Shown: positions 8,052 through 17,168, counted from the stretch's first letter. The stretch: 64,000 nucleotides of DNA from Dyella sp. S184 (GCF_009766065.1 NZ_LMUE01000002.1:295023-359022), one strand, 5' to 3'. The notes: generated by a model from the letters alone, not told the origin. Numbers and translations: made by a program.

Positions 8052-9194
8052 ATGCGTGACGCGGACGCTTCACCCGCAACCTCATCGTCATGGATGCAGA
8101 AGCTGCAGGCCGAATGGCTGTTGCTGCTGTTCGGTGCGTTGACGATCGCGCTGGCCCTGCTCGACCCACAGCCGCTGGCGAAATACCAGCGCTGGCTGCA
8201 GTTGCCCACGCTGGCCGGCCTGATGGGCTTGTTGATCGCGATCCAGGGCATCCGCGACAGCGGCCTGGTGCAGCACGCAGCGGTCGCGGTGATAGCGCGC
8301 GCGCATTCGCTGCGCAGCCTCGGCTTGCTGCTGGTAACGGCGACGGCATTGCTGTCGATGGTGCTGACCAACGACGTCAGCCTGTTCCTGATCGTGCCGC
8401 TGACGCTGGCGATTGGCGGCATGTCGAACCTGCCGGTGCTGCGCATGGTGGTGCTGGAGGCGTTGGCGGTGAACGCGGGCTCCACCCTGAGCCCGATCGG
8501 CAACCCGCAGAACCTGCTGCTATGGCAGCACTCGTCGATGCCGTTCCTGCATTTCACTCTGGCGATGCTGCCAGCGGCGGCCGTAATGTACACGCTGGTG
8601 GCAGCGTTCACCTGGCTATGGCTGCCGCGCGACCGGATCGAACTGGCGCCAGAGAAGATCGATGGCCAGGTGACTTCCGGCCGGCTCGGCGTATGGTCGA
8701 CAGCCGCCCTGGCCGGCATGGTGCTGCTGATGGAATACCACCGGGCGCCGCTGGGTGCCGCGCTGCTGCTGGTGCTGTTCGCCCTGCTGGCACGTTCGAG
8801 CCTGGCGCGGATCGACTGGCTGTTGCTGCTCACCTTTGCGGCGATCTTTCTGGGGCTGGGGCACTTCGCTGAACTGCCCTTGATACGGCACGGGCTGGAT
8901 CAGCTCGATTTCCGCCAACCGCCGATCCTGTATGCCAGCGGCATCATCATTTCGCAATTGATCAGCAATGTGCCAGCGACGGTGTTGCTGCTCGACCGCA
9001 CGCCCGATGCGATTGCGTTGGCAGTTGCGGTAAACGTGGGCGGCTTCGGCCTGGCGATCGGTTCGCTGGCGAACCTGATCGCGTTGCGTCTGGCGAAACA
9101 ACCAGGCGGCCTGCGGCTACTGCATCTGGTGTCGATTCCATTCCTGCTGATATGCGCGCCGCTGGTGTATCTGGCCTGGTGCTGGCTGGGTTGA
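8052..9194 (+). CDS. YbiR-like / ArsB-NhaD superfamily anion transporter
   Basis: 380-residue integral membrane protein with about ten hydrophobic helices. Hallmarks of the SLC13/ArsB-type superfamily are LTNDVSLFLIVPLTL, the hairpin segment GSTLSPIGNPQNLLLW, and in the second half LISNVPATVLLLD. This two-fold pseudo-symmetry is typical of Na+- or H+-coupled anion carriers. Its length is close to that of E. coli YbiR, a transporter of unknown substrate. It follows the GST gene by 26 bases and may be co-transcribed. No arsenic resistance genes are nearby, so an arsenite role is not supported. Confidence 0.8.
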   Translation: MRDADASPATSSSWMQKLQAEWLLLLFGALTIALALLDPQPLAKYQRWLQLPTLAGLMGLLIAIQGIRDSGLVQHAAVAVIARAHSLRSLGLLLVTATALLSMVLTNDVSLFLIVPLTLAIGGMSNLPVLRMVVLEALAVNAGSTLSPIGNPQNLLLWQHSSMPFLHFTLAMLPAAAVMYTLVAAFTWLWLPRDRIELAPEKIDGQVTSGRLGVWSTAALAGMVLLMEYHRAPLGAALLLVLFALLARSSLARIDWLLLLTFAAIFLGLGHFAELPLIRHGLDQLDFRQPPILYASGIIISQLISNVPATVLLLDRTPDAIALAVAVNVGGFGLAIGSLANLIALRLAKQPGGLRLLHLVSIPFLLICAPLVYLAWCWLG

Positions 9195-9207
9195 GGATCC
9201 CGCCATA

Positions 9208-9984
9208 TCAGTCATCGTCGTCGTGCGGCACGCTGACCTTGCCCTTCACGCCGGAATGCTTGACGTCGCCGCTGCCCTTGGCACCGAGGCTGAAATCACC
9301 AGCCACATCGCTTACGGTGAAGTCACCGGAACCCAGCGTGTCGGCATGCACGCTACCACCAACCTTGCGCAGCACCACATCACCCGAGCCGACGCTGCCG
9401 ACCCTGGCATCGCCCGTGACGCCTGTAGCCTTGAAATCCCCAGAACCAACCGAACCCAGATCCAGACTGCCGATATCGGTCGCATCCACATCACCCGAGC
9501 CAACGCTGGTAGCGAATTTGCCGGACACCTGGTGCACGTGCAGATCACCCGAACCGACGTTGCTTTGCAACTGCTGCACGCCACTAACGTCGGCATCGCC
9601 GGAACCAACGCTGACTGTCACCGGCAGGCTAGCCGGCAGCTGCACGGTGACCTCGAGATTTGCGTAGGAGTTGCCGAACAGGCTGAAGCTGAAGTGGTTA
9701 TCGCCACCGATGTCGAGCAGCAGCTGATCACCCTCGCGTCGCTGGGTGACCTGCAAATTCTCCAGCGCCGACTTGTCCGAAGCGCAGGCACGGCCGTTGA
9801 GCGTCAGGCCCTTCTCACTGAGGTTGCCAATCAGGTGCAGAGTCTGGTTATGCACTTCGATCTGCACGGCGCGAACCCCCGCCAGATCGAGCTGCAGATT
9901 ACGCGGCGCTTCGTACTTGCACGAAGTGGCGGCGAAGGCGGCGAATGGGGCCAGCAACAGGGCTGCGGCAAAAAGACGGCGCAT
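9208..9984 (-). CDS. Secreted SGD-repeat (DUF4097/DUF2807-like) adhesin-type protein
   Basis: 258-residue exported protein: signal peptide at residues 1-18 (ending AAFA), a beta-rich N-terminal half, then about seven tandem repeats of 17-20 residues each containing GSGD (VGSGDADV, VGSGDLHV, VGSGDVDA, VGSGDFKA and so on). The repeats predict a right-handed beta-solenoid as in DUF4097/DUF2807 (putative auto-transporter adhesin, head GIN) proteins. The chain ends in HDDDD, an acidic tail. A ribosome site AAGGAA precedes the ATG at 9984; the longer reading frame lacks the signal peptide at its N-terminus. It is convergent with the transporter gene and stands alone. The function is unknown. Confidence 0.75.
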   Translation of the reverse strand: MRRLFAAALLLAPFAAFAATSCKYEAPRNLQLDLAGVRAVQIEVHNQTLHLIGNLSEKGLTLNGRACASDKSALENLQVTQRREGDQLLLDIGGDNHFSFSLFGNSYANLEVTVQLPASLPVTVSVGSGDADVSGVQQLQSNVGSGDLHVHQVSGKFATSVGSGDVDATDIGSLDLGSVGSGDFKATGVTGDARVGSVGSGDVVLRKVGGSVHADTLGSGDFTVSDVAGDFSLGAKGSGDVKHSGVKGKVSVPHDDDD

Positions 9985-10067
9985 GGTGAGTTCCTTGGAT
10001 GATCGACAAGGCATGAGATGCCGCTGGCAGCCAAAGGGTTGCAACCATGGCGCGGCATCACGCAGTT

Positions 10068-10892
10068 TCAGGACTCGCGCTCAATCGCCTTGGCGCATTG
10101 CCACAACTGCTCCTGTTCGGCGAGCGTACGCTCGCTGAACGCGCCGCCCTCGGCCGTCGCCAGTTGCTCCATCTGCCGGAAGCGCCGCTCGAACTTCGCG
10201 TTGGCATGGCGCAGCGCACGCGAGAAATCGACCTTGGCATGACGCGCCAGGTTCACCATCACGAACAGCACGTCGCCGATTTCATCTTCCAGCCGCGCCG
10301 GATCGGCACCGTCTGCGAACTCGGCGCGTACCTCTCCCACTTCCTCGGCCAGCTTGGCCAGCACCGGCTGCGGATCGGTCCAGTCGAAACCCGTGCTGGC
10401 CGCCCGCTGCTGCAATTTCAGCGCGCGCTTCCATTCCGGCAATCCCGATGAAATACCGGCCAGTGCGCTGGGATCGGCCGGCTCGCCCTTGCTGGCGCGT
10501 TCGGCCGCCTTGATGTCTTCCCACGCCTGCTTCTGCGCCTCGACGCCGGCATAGCGCACGTCACCGAACACATGCGGATGGCGGCGGCGCATCTTGCTGC
10601 TGATCGCATCGGCGACATCGGCAAAATCGAACAATCCGGCCTCCTTCGCCATCTGTGCATGGAACACCACCTGCAGCAGCAGATCGCCCAGCTCGTCGCG
10701 CAGGTCATCGAAATCGCCGCGGTCGATCGCATCGGCGACCTCGTAGGCCTCCTCGATCGTGTACGGTGCTATCGAAGCGAAATCCTGCTGCACGTCCCAC
10801 GGACAACCGCGCTCGGGATCGCGCAGGCGCGCCATGATGGCGAGCAGGTCATCGAGGCTATAGCGGCGATCGTCGCTCACCGGATCATTCAC
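10068..10892 (-). CDS. mazG: Nucleoside triphosphate pyrophosphohydrolase MazG
   Basis: About 274 residues, two MazG domains. The first has RLRDPERGCPWD and the metal-binding EEAYEVADAI with DELGDLLLQVVFHA; the second has KLAEEVGEVRAEF and LEDEIGDVLFVMVNLARH. It hydrolyses NTPs and dNTPs to the monophosphate and pyrophosphate, a house-cleaning and (p)ppGpp-modulating role known from E. coli. The start is not certain: GTG at 10892 overlaps the cysQ stop by eight bases, and another GTG at 10880 is possible. It is the last gene of the run gspN-hisN-nudE-cysQ-mazG. Confidence 0.92.
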   Translation of the reverse strand: MNDPVSDDRRYSLDDLLAIMARLRDPERGCPWDVQQDFASIAPYTIEEAYEVADAIDRGDFDDLRDELGDLLLQVVFHAQMAKEAGLFDFADVADAISSKMRRRHPHVFGDVRYAGVEAQKQAWEDIKAAERASKGEPADPSALAGISSGLPEWKRALKLQQRAASTGFDWTDPQPVLAKLAEEVGEVRAEFADGADPARLEDEIGDVLFVMVNLARHAKVDFSRALRHANAKFERRFRQMEQLATAEGGAFSERTLAEQEQLWQCAKAIERES

Positions 10893-11700
10893 AACCAGCC
10901 GCGCGCAACCGCGCAGCCCAGTCAACCGAAGGGTCGCCGACGGCGATGAACTCGGGATTGAGCAGCGATTCGCCGCGGTTGTAGCGGAACACGCGCCCTT
11001 GCAAGTCCATCACCGCACCGCCAGCTTCCTGCAACACGCATTGCGCAGCAGCGGTATCCCATTCGCTGGTCGGGCCGAGGCGCAGATAGACGTCTGCGCC
11101 ACCACGTGCGATCAGACAGAACTTCAACGAGGAACCCAGCGGCACCAGCTTATGCTCGGCGCCGAGCAAAGCCTGCAACATTGAATCCTGCAGGCTGCCG
11201 TGCGAGCGGCTGCCAGCCATTACCGGCGGCTGCGCCAGCACACGCGCCTCGATACGTTGCCAGTCGCCACCAGCTTGGGCCTGCAGCCATGCACCATGGC
11301 CTTGCTCGGCGATATACAACTCGCCAGTCACCGGCGCCAGCACCACGCCCAGCACGGACTGGTGATCGTCGATCAATGCGATGTTGACGGTGAACTCGCC
11401 GTTGCGCTTCACGAATTCGCGGGTGCCATCGAGCGGATCGACCAGCCAGTAACGCGACCAGTGCTGACGCTCGGACCAGGCCAGCGCCTTGGCCTCTTCC
11501 GACAACACTGGCAGCACCGGCTCAAGCTTGGCCAGCGCGGTCATGATGACCTGCTGCGCCGCCAGGTCCGCCGCCGTCAATGGCGAAGCGTCCGCCTTGG
11601 TCTGCACCGCGAAGTCGCTGTGATAGATCGCCAGGATGGCTTCGCCGGCAGCGCGGGCAATCTCACCAATCTGCCGTGCAAACGCAGGAGGCGTGCTCAT
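10885..11700 (-). CDS. cysQ: 3'(2'),5'-bisphosphate nucleotidase CysQ
   Basis: 271-residue member of the inositol monophosphatase superfamily. Metal-binding motifs are LSEEAKAL (about residue 66) and LVDPLDGTREFVKRNGEF, and near the C-terminus SEWDTAAAQCVLQEAGG. The REF(V/I)KRN segment after DGT is characteristic of CysQ, which removes PAP formed in sulfate assimilation and from CoA turnover. The start overlaps the stop of nudE by four bases (ATGA, 11697-11700), so the genes are translationally coupled. Confidence 0.9.
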   Translation of the reverse strand: MSTPPAFARQIGEIARAAGEAILAIYHSDFAVQTKADASPLTAADLAAQQVIMTALAKLEPVLPVLSEEAKALAWSERQHWSRYWLVDPLDGTREFVKRNGEFTVNIALIDDHQSVLGVVLAPVTGELYIAEQGHGAWLQAQAGGDWQRIEARVLAQPPVMAGSRSHGSLQDSMLQALLGAEHKLVPLGSSLKFCLIARGGADVYLRLGPTSEWDTAAAQCVLQEAGGAVMDLQGRVFRYNRGESLLNPEFIAVGDPSVDWAARLRAAGCE

Positions 11701-12254
11701 GCGCGCTGAAAGCGCCCGGCGAGGTACTCGCGGGCCATGAACAACGCGGCGATCGAGCGCCCTTCGGTCACGTCATCGCGACCAAGCAAGGTATGCAGTT
11801 CGGACATTTTCCATGGCACCACGTCAAGCTCCTCGGGTTCATCACCGACCAGTCGCTCGGGATACAGATCCTGTGCCAGCACCACATGTGCCATATGCGT
11901 CATGTACGAGGGCGACAGCGACAGGTTGTGCAGAATCTTCAGCCGACGCGCGCCGTAGCCGATCTCTTCCTTCAGCTCGCGCTCGGCGCCCTGCTCGGCT
12001 GTCTCGTCCTGATCCAGCCGGCCCTTCGGCAGGCCAAGCTCATAACGGCCGACGCCGGCACCGTATTCGCGCACCAGCAGCACGGTCTCGTCGTCGAGCA
12101 TCGGCACGATGATCACCGCACCCAGGCCACCGCCCTTCAGACGCTCGTAGGTGCGGCGTTCGCCGTTGGAGAATTCCAGATCGAGCTGCTCGACATGCAG
12201 GAAGTGGCTGTTGTCGACGTCACGCGTGGCATGGATGATCGGTGGCTTGCGCAT
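11697..12254 (-). CDS. nudE: ADP compounds hydrolase NudE (Nudix)
   Basis: 185-residue Nudix hydrolase. The Nudix box G-x5-E-x7-RE-x2-EE-x-G is intact in GRLDQDETAEQ followed by GAERELKEEIGY. The upstream GLPKG and the segment SPSYMTHMAHVVLAQDL match NudE, which cleaves ADP-ribose, Ap3A and NADH. It lies between a HisN-like phosphatase gene (39 bases upstream) and cysQ (ATGA overlap). The nudE-cysQ pairing is common in gammaproteobacteria. Confidence 0.9.
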   Translation of the reverse strand: MRKPPIIHATRDVDNSHFLHVEQLDLEFSNGERRTYERLKGGGLGAVIIVPMLDDETVLLVREYGAGVGRYELGLPKGRLDQDETAEQGAERELKEEIGYGARRLKILHNLSLSPSYMTHMAHVVLAQDLYPERLVGDEPEELDVVPWKMSELHTLLGRDDVTEGRSIAALFMAREYLAGRFQRA

Positions 12255-12293
12255 CCGGCCATTCTAGCGCGGCGGCCGCCACGACGCAGGCGA

Positions 12294-13088
12294 TCATGGC
12301 ACCGTGCCGGCATCCCTGCGCAACCGCTGTAACGCCTGTGGGTGTATCGCCGGCGTACCGGCCAGTACGCTGCGTGTGTCCAGCGTCAATGCTGCGCCCT
12401 CCAGATCGGTGAACACACCACCGGCCTCGCGCACGATCACCGCCAGCGCAGCGATGTCGAGGATATTCACGTCCGACTCGATCACCAGATCCAGCGAGCC
12501 ACGGGCCAGCAGGTGGTAATGACAGAAGTCGCCGTAGCCGCGGATGCGATTGCTGTCGCGGATCAGCACACCGAGCGCATCCCAGCGTGCATCGGCGGTC
12601 AGCGTCTTGACGTTGCCGGTGGAAATCGATGCCTCGCTGATCGCGTTGGTCTCCGCTACCCGTACACGCTCGCCGTCGAGCCATGCGCCGCCGCCGGCGG
12701 TGGCCCACATCGTCTCGCCGTAGATCGGTGCACTGGATACGCCGAGCACCAGCTCGTTGCCATCCATCAAGGCAATCTGGGTGGAGAAGAACGGCGTGCG
12801 TCGCACGAAGCTCTTGGTGCCGTCGAGCGGATCGACCAGCCACAACAGGCCACCGCGCTCGCCTTCGAGTCCAAACTCCTCGCCATAGATCGCCGCCTGC
12901 GGCAACGCCGCCTGCAGGATCTGCCGGATCACGCGCTCGGCCTCGCGATCGGCGACCGTCACCGGCGTTGCATCGGGTTTCAGCTCCACTTCGACCCCGC
13001 GGTGCCAGTAGTGCCGGATCACGTCGGCGGCCGCAGCGGCCGCTTCGCGTGCGGCAGTCAGTGCCGACACGGCCATCTCGGAATTCAT
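12294..13088 (-). CDS. Inositol monophosphatase-family phosphatase, probably histidinol-phosphatase (HisN type)
   Basis: 264 residues, cytosolic. Metal-site motifs are IYGEEFGLE and LVDPLDGTKSFVRRTPFF, and the C-terminal NILDIAALAVIVREAGG. The phrase DGTKSF(V) with the following TQIAL resembles HisN-type histidinol-phosphatases more than SuhB, which usually reads DGTTNF. Inositol or other sugar phosphates remain possible substrates. Its start overlaps the stop of the GspN-like gene (ATGA, 13085-13088). Confidence 0.8.
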   Translation of the reverse strand: MNSEMAVSALTAAREAAAAAADVIRHYWHRGVEVELKPDATPVTVADREAERVIRQILQAALPQAAIYGEEFGLEGERGGLLWLVDPLDGTKSFVRRTPFFSTQIALMDGNELVLGVSSAPIYGETMWATAGGGAWLDGERVRVAETNAISEASISTGNVKTLTADARWDALGVLIRDSNRIRGYGDFCHYHLLARGSLDLVIESDVNILDIAALAVIVREAGGVFTDLEGAALTLDTRSVLAGTPAIHPQALQRLRRDAGTVP

Positions 13089-13891
13089 GGTGGTTTCGTG
13101 CCCTGGTTGGTGGCAGCCGCATCAGGCAAAGCACCCGCCAGTCCGCCGCTGCGTTGGATATGTACATCGCCCTTAGCATCCGGCTGCCCCAGCCCGGCCA
13201 GCCAATGATGTAACGCCGGGTCAGTGTGTCGGGCATGCAGTGTCGCGTCCAGCCGCCAGCCGAGCGGGCTCAGTTGCAGCTGGCCATCGACCTGCAGCGG
13301 GCCGTGCCCATCATCGTGCCATTGCGCCTGGATCACGCCTTCCTGCGCCTGTGCCTGCCCGTGCAGATTGCCCAGGACCACGTCACCGTTTCGCGTATGC
13401 ATGGTCGCGCCCTTCCATTCTGCCTGCGCCTGCAGCTGCAGCGGCCAGCCGCCTTGCAGCAAGGCATGATCGACCCTCAGAAGCAGTTTGCCGCGCGGCT
13501 GGCCCAGCGGCAGGTTTGTTGGAGGCAGCAATGCCGCGAGTTCGGCGCGAATGTTCACACCACGCCATTCAATCCGGTGGTCCGGAAGCCCCTGCATTTC
13601 GCCCGAAAAATCGAGTGGTGCTCCGTGCAAGTTCAACTGCGTTTGCACTTCCCCGAACAACGCGCGTCGCGACAGTTTCCATTGCAGCTGTCCTAGCGGA
13701 CGACCAGTGGGTGTCATCACCTGCCCGGCCTGGCCATCCCACAGCAAGCCCTGCACTTGTTGCAGGCGCAACCCGTGCAGTTGCGGCCCGATCCACGGCA
13801 GTACCCAACGTACCGGCAGAAACCACAGCAGCAGGGCTGCAGCCAGCACCAGCACACCGAGGCCGACCAGGCATTTTCGCAGGTACTTCAA
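13085..13891 (-). CDS. gspN: Type II secretion system protein N (GspN)
   Basis: About 268 residues: one N-terminal membrane anchor (VLVLAAALLLWFLPV), then a periplasmic beta-rich domain with GLRLQQVQGLLWDGQAGQV, LGQLQWKLSRRALFG and LPLGQPRGKLLLRVD, the GspN pattern. GspN is an accessory inner-membrane part of the type II secretion machine. No ATG fits the expected N-terminus; a TTG at 13891 with GGAA 8 bases before it gives the family-like start LKYLRKCL. A longer frame to 14029 would overlap bioA. The rest of the gsp cluster is not in the window, so this gene is detached from its complex here. Confidence 0.78.
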   Translation of the reverse strand: MKYLRKCLVGLGVLVLAAALLLWFLPVRWVLPWIGPQLHGLRLQQVQGLLWDGQAGQVMTPTGRPLGQLQWKLSRRALFGEVQTQLNLHGAPLDFSGEMQGLPDHRIEWRGVNIRAELAALLPPTNLPLGQPRGKLLLRVDHALLQGGWPLQLQAQAEWKGATMHTRNGDVVLGNLHGQAQAQEGVIQAQWHDDGHGPLQVDGQLQLSPLGWRLDATLHARHTDPALHHWLAGLGQPDAKGDVHIQRSGGLAGALPDAAATNQGTKPP

Positions 13892-13958
13892 ATGTCGATT
13901 TCCGGGATGAGCCGTGTTCGGGCTTGAGTGCCCCTCGTGGAGCGCCGATGATAGCCGG

Positions 13959-15323
13959 ATGACCATACCCACAAGCAGCAATGCCGCGCTCGCCGTGCGC
14001 GACCTGAAACACCTTTGGCATCCCTGCACGCAGATGCATGACCACGAAAGCGTCCCGATGGTACCAATCGTACGTGGCGAAGGCGCGTGGCTGATCGACG
14101 CCGATGGCCGCCGCTATCTGGATGGCATCAGCTCGTGGTGGACCAACCTGTTCGGCCACGCCAATCCGCGCATCGCCGCCGCGCTGGCCGCACAAGCGAG
14201 CACGCTGGAGCACGTGATCTTTGCCGGCTTCACCCATGAGCCAGCGATCGAGCTGGCCGAGGAGCTGGTGCGCATCACACCGCCCGGGCTGGATCGCGTG
14301 TTCTACGCCGACAATGGCTCGGCGGCGATCGAAGTGGCGCTAAAAATGAGCTTCCATTACTGGCTCAATCAGGGGCATGGTGAGAAGACCCGTTTCATCG
14401 CGCTCAGCGGCAGTTACCATGGTGAAACGCTGGGTGCGCTGTCGGTGAGCGACGTAGCGCTGTACCGCAAGACTTATGCACCGCTGCTGCTGACGCCATT
14501 CCTCGCACCATCGCCGGATGCGTACGAGGGTGAACCGGGCGAATCGCCCGAGCAGACGGCAACGCGTCGTCTAGGCGAGATGCGCGCGCTACTGGAGCGT
14601 CACGCCCACGAGACCTGTGCCGTGATCATCGAGCCGCTTGTGCAATGCGCCGGCGGCATGCGTATGTATCACCCCAGTTACCTGACTGGCCTGCGCATGC
14701 TCTGTGATGAGTTCGCGGTGCATTTCATCGCAGATGAGATCGCGGTCGGCTTCGGCCGTACCGGCACACTGTTCGCCTGCGAGCAGGCCGGCGTATCACC
14801 GGATTTCATGTGCCTGTCAAAGGGGCTGACCGGTGGCTTCCTGCCACTGTCGGCGGTGCTCACCACCACTCAGATCTATGAGGCGTTCTACGCGGAATAC
14901 AGCGCCGGCAAGGCCTTCCTGCATTCGCACAGCTACACCGGAAACCCGCTGGCTTGCCGGGTGGCACTGGAAACACTGGCAATTTTCTGCGACGAACCAG
15001 TACTCGAACGCAATCGACAGCTCGCCGCGCATCTGGCGCGTCGCCTGGAGCCATTACGCGAGCATCCGCATGTCGCTGATGTACGCCAGACCGGCATGAT
15101 CGCGGCGATCGAGCTGGTTGCCGACAAGGCCAAACGGCGCCCGTTTCCAGCAGCGGAGCGGCGTGGCCTGCAGGTTTATCTGCATGGCCTGCAACATGGC
15201 GCGCTGCTGCGTCCACTTGGTGATGTGGTGTACTTCATGCCGCCCTACGTGGTCAGCGAGGCCGAAATCGACCTGCTGGTGGACGTCGCGGTTGCCGGCA
15301 TCGAACGCGCAACAGAGGACTGA
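13959..15323 (+). CDS. bioA: Adenosylmethionine-8-amino-7-oxononanoate aminotransferase BioA
   Basis: 454-residue PLP enzyme of class III. It converts KAPA to DAPA in biotin synthesis with SAM as amino donor. Diagnostic pieces are HLWHPCTQM and DGISSWWTNLFGHANPRI near the N-terminus, GSYHGETLGALS, the PLP aspartate in FIADEIAVGFGRTG, the Schiff-base lysine in CLSKGLTGGFLPLS, and HSHSYTGNPLACRVAL. The start at 13959 gives MTIPTSSN and fits family length. It is divergent from gspN with a 67-base gap and is not next to other bio genes. Confidence 0.95.
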   Translation: MTIPTSSNAALAVRDLKHLWHPCTQMHDHESVPMVPIVRGEGAWLIDADGRRYLDGISSWWTNLFGHANPRIAAALAAQASTLEHVIFAGFTHEPAIELAEELVRITPPGLDRVFYADNGSAAIEVALKMSFHYWLNQGHGEKTRFIALSGSYHGETLGALSVSDVALYRKTYAPLLLTPFLAPSPDAYEGEPGESPEQTATRRLGEMRALLERHAHETCAVIIEPLVQCAGGMRMYHPSYLTGLRMLCDEFAVHFIADEIAVGFGRTGTLFACEQAGVSPDFMCLSKGLTGGFLPLSAVLTTTQIYEAFYAEYSAGKAFLHSHSYTGNPLACRVALETLAIFCDEPVLERNRQLAAHLARRLEPLREHPHVADVRQTGMIAAIELVADKAKRRPFPAAERRGLQVYLHGLQHGALLRPLGDVVYFMPPYVVSEAEIDLLVDVAVAGIERATED

Positions 15324-15347
15324 ACTGCAGCCTCACCTATCACAGCC

Positions 15348-15370
15348 TCACTGAAGCACGGCTTCAGTGA
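15348..15370. terminator. Bidirectional hairpin between bioA and a convergent gene
   Basis: Perfect 10-bp stem TCACTGAAGC / GCTTCAGTGA with loop ACG. It starts 25 bases after the bioA stop and overlaps the last codons and stop of the convergent gene at 15364. There is no long T-run, so termination strength is uncertain. Confidence 0.55.
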
Positions 15371-15687
15371 ATGGATGGGTCGAGCATGCGCAGGGCCTGC
15401 GCATTGTTGATCGCACCGGTGTTCTGCAGATCCTGCCGGCTATAGCTGCGGCCGGTTGCCGCCTGCAGACATTGCCCTTTCTTCGCTGGAATCAGGCTAC
15501 CGGTATCGCGAATGCAATTGCGATCACCCGGCTTGATAACCTGATGACCCTGCATAGCATCGGCTTGACTGGAGGGCGTGTTGTCACTCGGGCTGGCTAC
15601 CTGCGCAGACGCGCTCTGCGCGACAGCCAGTGCGCTGACGCCCAAGCTGACAACCAGCGCGAGCGAAATGACCGTTGTCTTGAGCAT
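15364..15687 (-). CDS. Small secreted protein, unknown function
   Basis: 107 residues with a signal peptide (about residues 1-23, ending near ALAVA before QSASA). The mature part has a Ser/Thr/Gln-rich spacer, then two cysteines in RNCIRDTGSLIPAKKGQC about 18 residues apart that could form one disulfide, and a C-terminal segment SRQDLQNTGAINNAQALRMLDPSIH. The ATG at 15687 has GAGGTG 5 bases before it. I do not recognise the family. The same Cys-x17-Cys and 'tgrsYsrqDLqnTG' style is what I would expect of a lineage-restricted periplasmic protein. Confidence 0.65.
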   Translation of the reverse strand: MLKTTVISLALVVSLGVSALAVAQSASAQVASPSDNTPSSQADAMQGHQVIKPGDRNCIRDTGSLIPAKKGQCLQAATGRSYSRQDLQNTGAINNAQALRMLDPSIH

Positions 15688-15872
15688 GACGTACACCTCG
15701 TTGATGCCTGCATAACCTGCTACTTAATCCTGCCCCCAACGCAGCCGACAAGCAAGACATGCCATACGGGCATCTCGCTGGCATTCAGCTAACCCGGCTA
15801 GCCGCTGCGCTTCGAGCGCCTGCGCCACGTCGCCTCCGCTATGCTTGTGTTTTGCATGATCGCGACGTCCGC

Positions 15873-16607
15873 ATGCGCACCATCCGTATCCATGTCGCCC
15901 TGCCGCTTGCCGTTGATACCGAACTGGCGTTGCCAGCACAGGCTGGCGAGCACGTGTCACGCGTACTGCGCCTCGCTGCAGGCGATCCACTGACCCTGTT
16001 CAATGGCGACGGTAGCGACTATCCGGCCACCATCCAGACTGTCGGTAAACGTGAAGTTATCGTGCGGGTGGATGCACGGCATGAGCTCGCCAACGAATCG
16101 CCGCTGCCGTTGACCTTGGCGCAGGGCGTGGCACGCGGCGAGAAGATGGATCTGATCGTGCAGAAAGCGACCGAGCTTGGCGTGGTGCGCATCGTGCCGT
16201 TGCTGACCGAACGATCGGAAGTGAAGCTGGATCCTGCCCGTACCGAGAAGCGGCTGGCGCATTGGCGCGCGGTGGCCGCCAGCGCTTGCGAGCAGAGCGG
16301 CCGCGCGCGGTTGCCTGAGATCGCCCCGGCTCTACCACTATCGGTGTGGTTGGATGGCTTGACCGAGGATGCTGCGTTGCGCCTGGCGTTGCTGCCGGAA
16401 GCCACACGCTCGTCCCGCGAGCTGCGTTTTACTTCAGCTGGCGGCTTGCTGGTGGTGGGGCCGGAAGGTGGGCTCGGTGAGCGCGATATCAGCGCGTTGA
16501 CGGCCACCGGTTTCGCCGGGCTGCAGCTTGGCCCGCGCATTCTGCGAACAGAGACGGCCGGACTGGCCGCTCTGGCTGCACTGCAGGCATTGCACGGCGA
16601 CGGCTAA
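15873..16607 (+). CDS. rsmE: 16S rRNA (uracil(1498)-N3)-methyltransferase RsmE
   Basis: 244-residue SPOUT methyltransferase. The N-terminal PUA-like domain (about residues 1-70) has HVSRVLRLAAGDPLTLFNGDG; the catalytic domain has KMDLIVQKATELGV, RSEVKL and the knot motifs LVVGPEGGLGERD and LGPRILRTETA. It methylates N3 of U1498 in 16S rRNA. The ATG at 15873 gives the canonical start MRTIRIHV. It is convergent with the chemosensory operon. Confidence 0.95.
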   Translation: MRTIRIHVALPLAVDTELALPAQAGEHVSRVLRLAAGDPLTLFNGDGSDYPATIQTVGKREVIVRVDARHELANESPLPLTLAQGVARGEKMDLIVQKATELGVVRIVPLLTERSEVKLDPARTEKRLAHWRAVAASACEQSGRARLPEIAPALPLSVWLDGLTEDAALRLALLPEATRSSRELRFTSAGGLLVVGPEGGLGERDISALTATGFAGLQLGPRILRTETAGLAALAALQALHGDG

Positions 16608-16658
16608 GTCATCGCCTGCTCAAACCGGATTCAGTCTTAACGTATCGGACGACTCAGA

Positions 16659-17168
16659 TCACTCGGACAATTCGCCCGGCTCCACCGGCTCTGGGGCATC
16701 TGCATGATCGAGCAGACCGAGCAGTTCCGTCTCGATCCATTCCAGGTCGGGGATCAGCGCGACGTCGTCGCGAACCAGCACCTGGGCGCGCACACCCGCC
16801 GGCAGCGGGCTGCCATCATGGGTAGGAATGATCAGCTCGGCGTTCAACGTGGTCAGGCGCGGAAAGCCCTGCGTCAGCACGGCGATGAACGGCAGCTTTG
16901 GATTGCCGCCGAGCGCTTTCAGCACGGCCACGCGCACGCTCAACTCGGCATCACCCTCTTCGGTACCGGCCAGTTGCGTGAACGACACCAGCGGTACGCG
17001 CCAGCCACGCCAGGCGATACGCCCGAGCAGCCACTCCGGCGCATCAGCTACCGGCTCAGGTTTGCTCTGGGTAACCACTTCGGCGATGGTGGCATTGGGC
17101 AACAGCAGGCGCTGGTTGCCCACCGGCACCAGTACGCAGCGAATTTCACGCGGCAGCGGATCACTCAT
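16659..17168 (-). CDS. chpC: CheW-like protein ChpC of the type IV pilus chemosensory system
   Basis: 169 residues with one CheW-like domain (IRCVLVPVGNQRLLLPNATIAEVV, WLLGRIAWRGWRVPLVSF). ChpC is an adaptor of the Pil-Chp system in Pseudomonas, thought to link extra receptors to ChpA. It is the last gene of the operon; its ATG overlaps the chpB stop by four bases (17165-17168). Confidence 0.82.
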   Translation of the reverse strand: MSDPLPREIRCVLVPVGNQRLLLPNATIAEVVTQSKPEPVADAPEWLLGRIAWRGWRVPLVSFTQLAGTEEGDAELSVRVAVLKALGGNPKLPFIAVLTQGFPRLTTLNAELIIPTHDGSPLPAGVRAQVLVRDDVALIPDLEWIETELLGLLDHADAPEPVEPGELSE

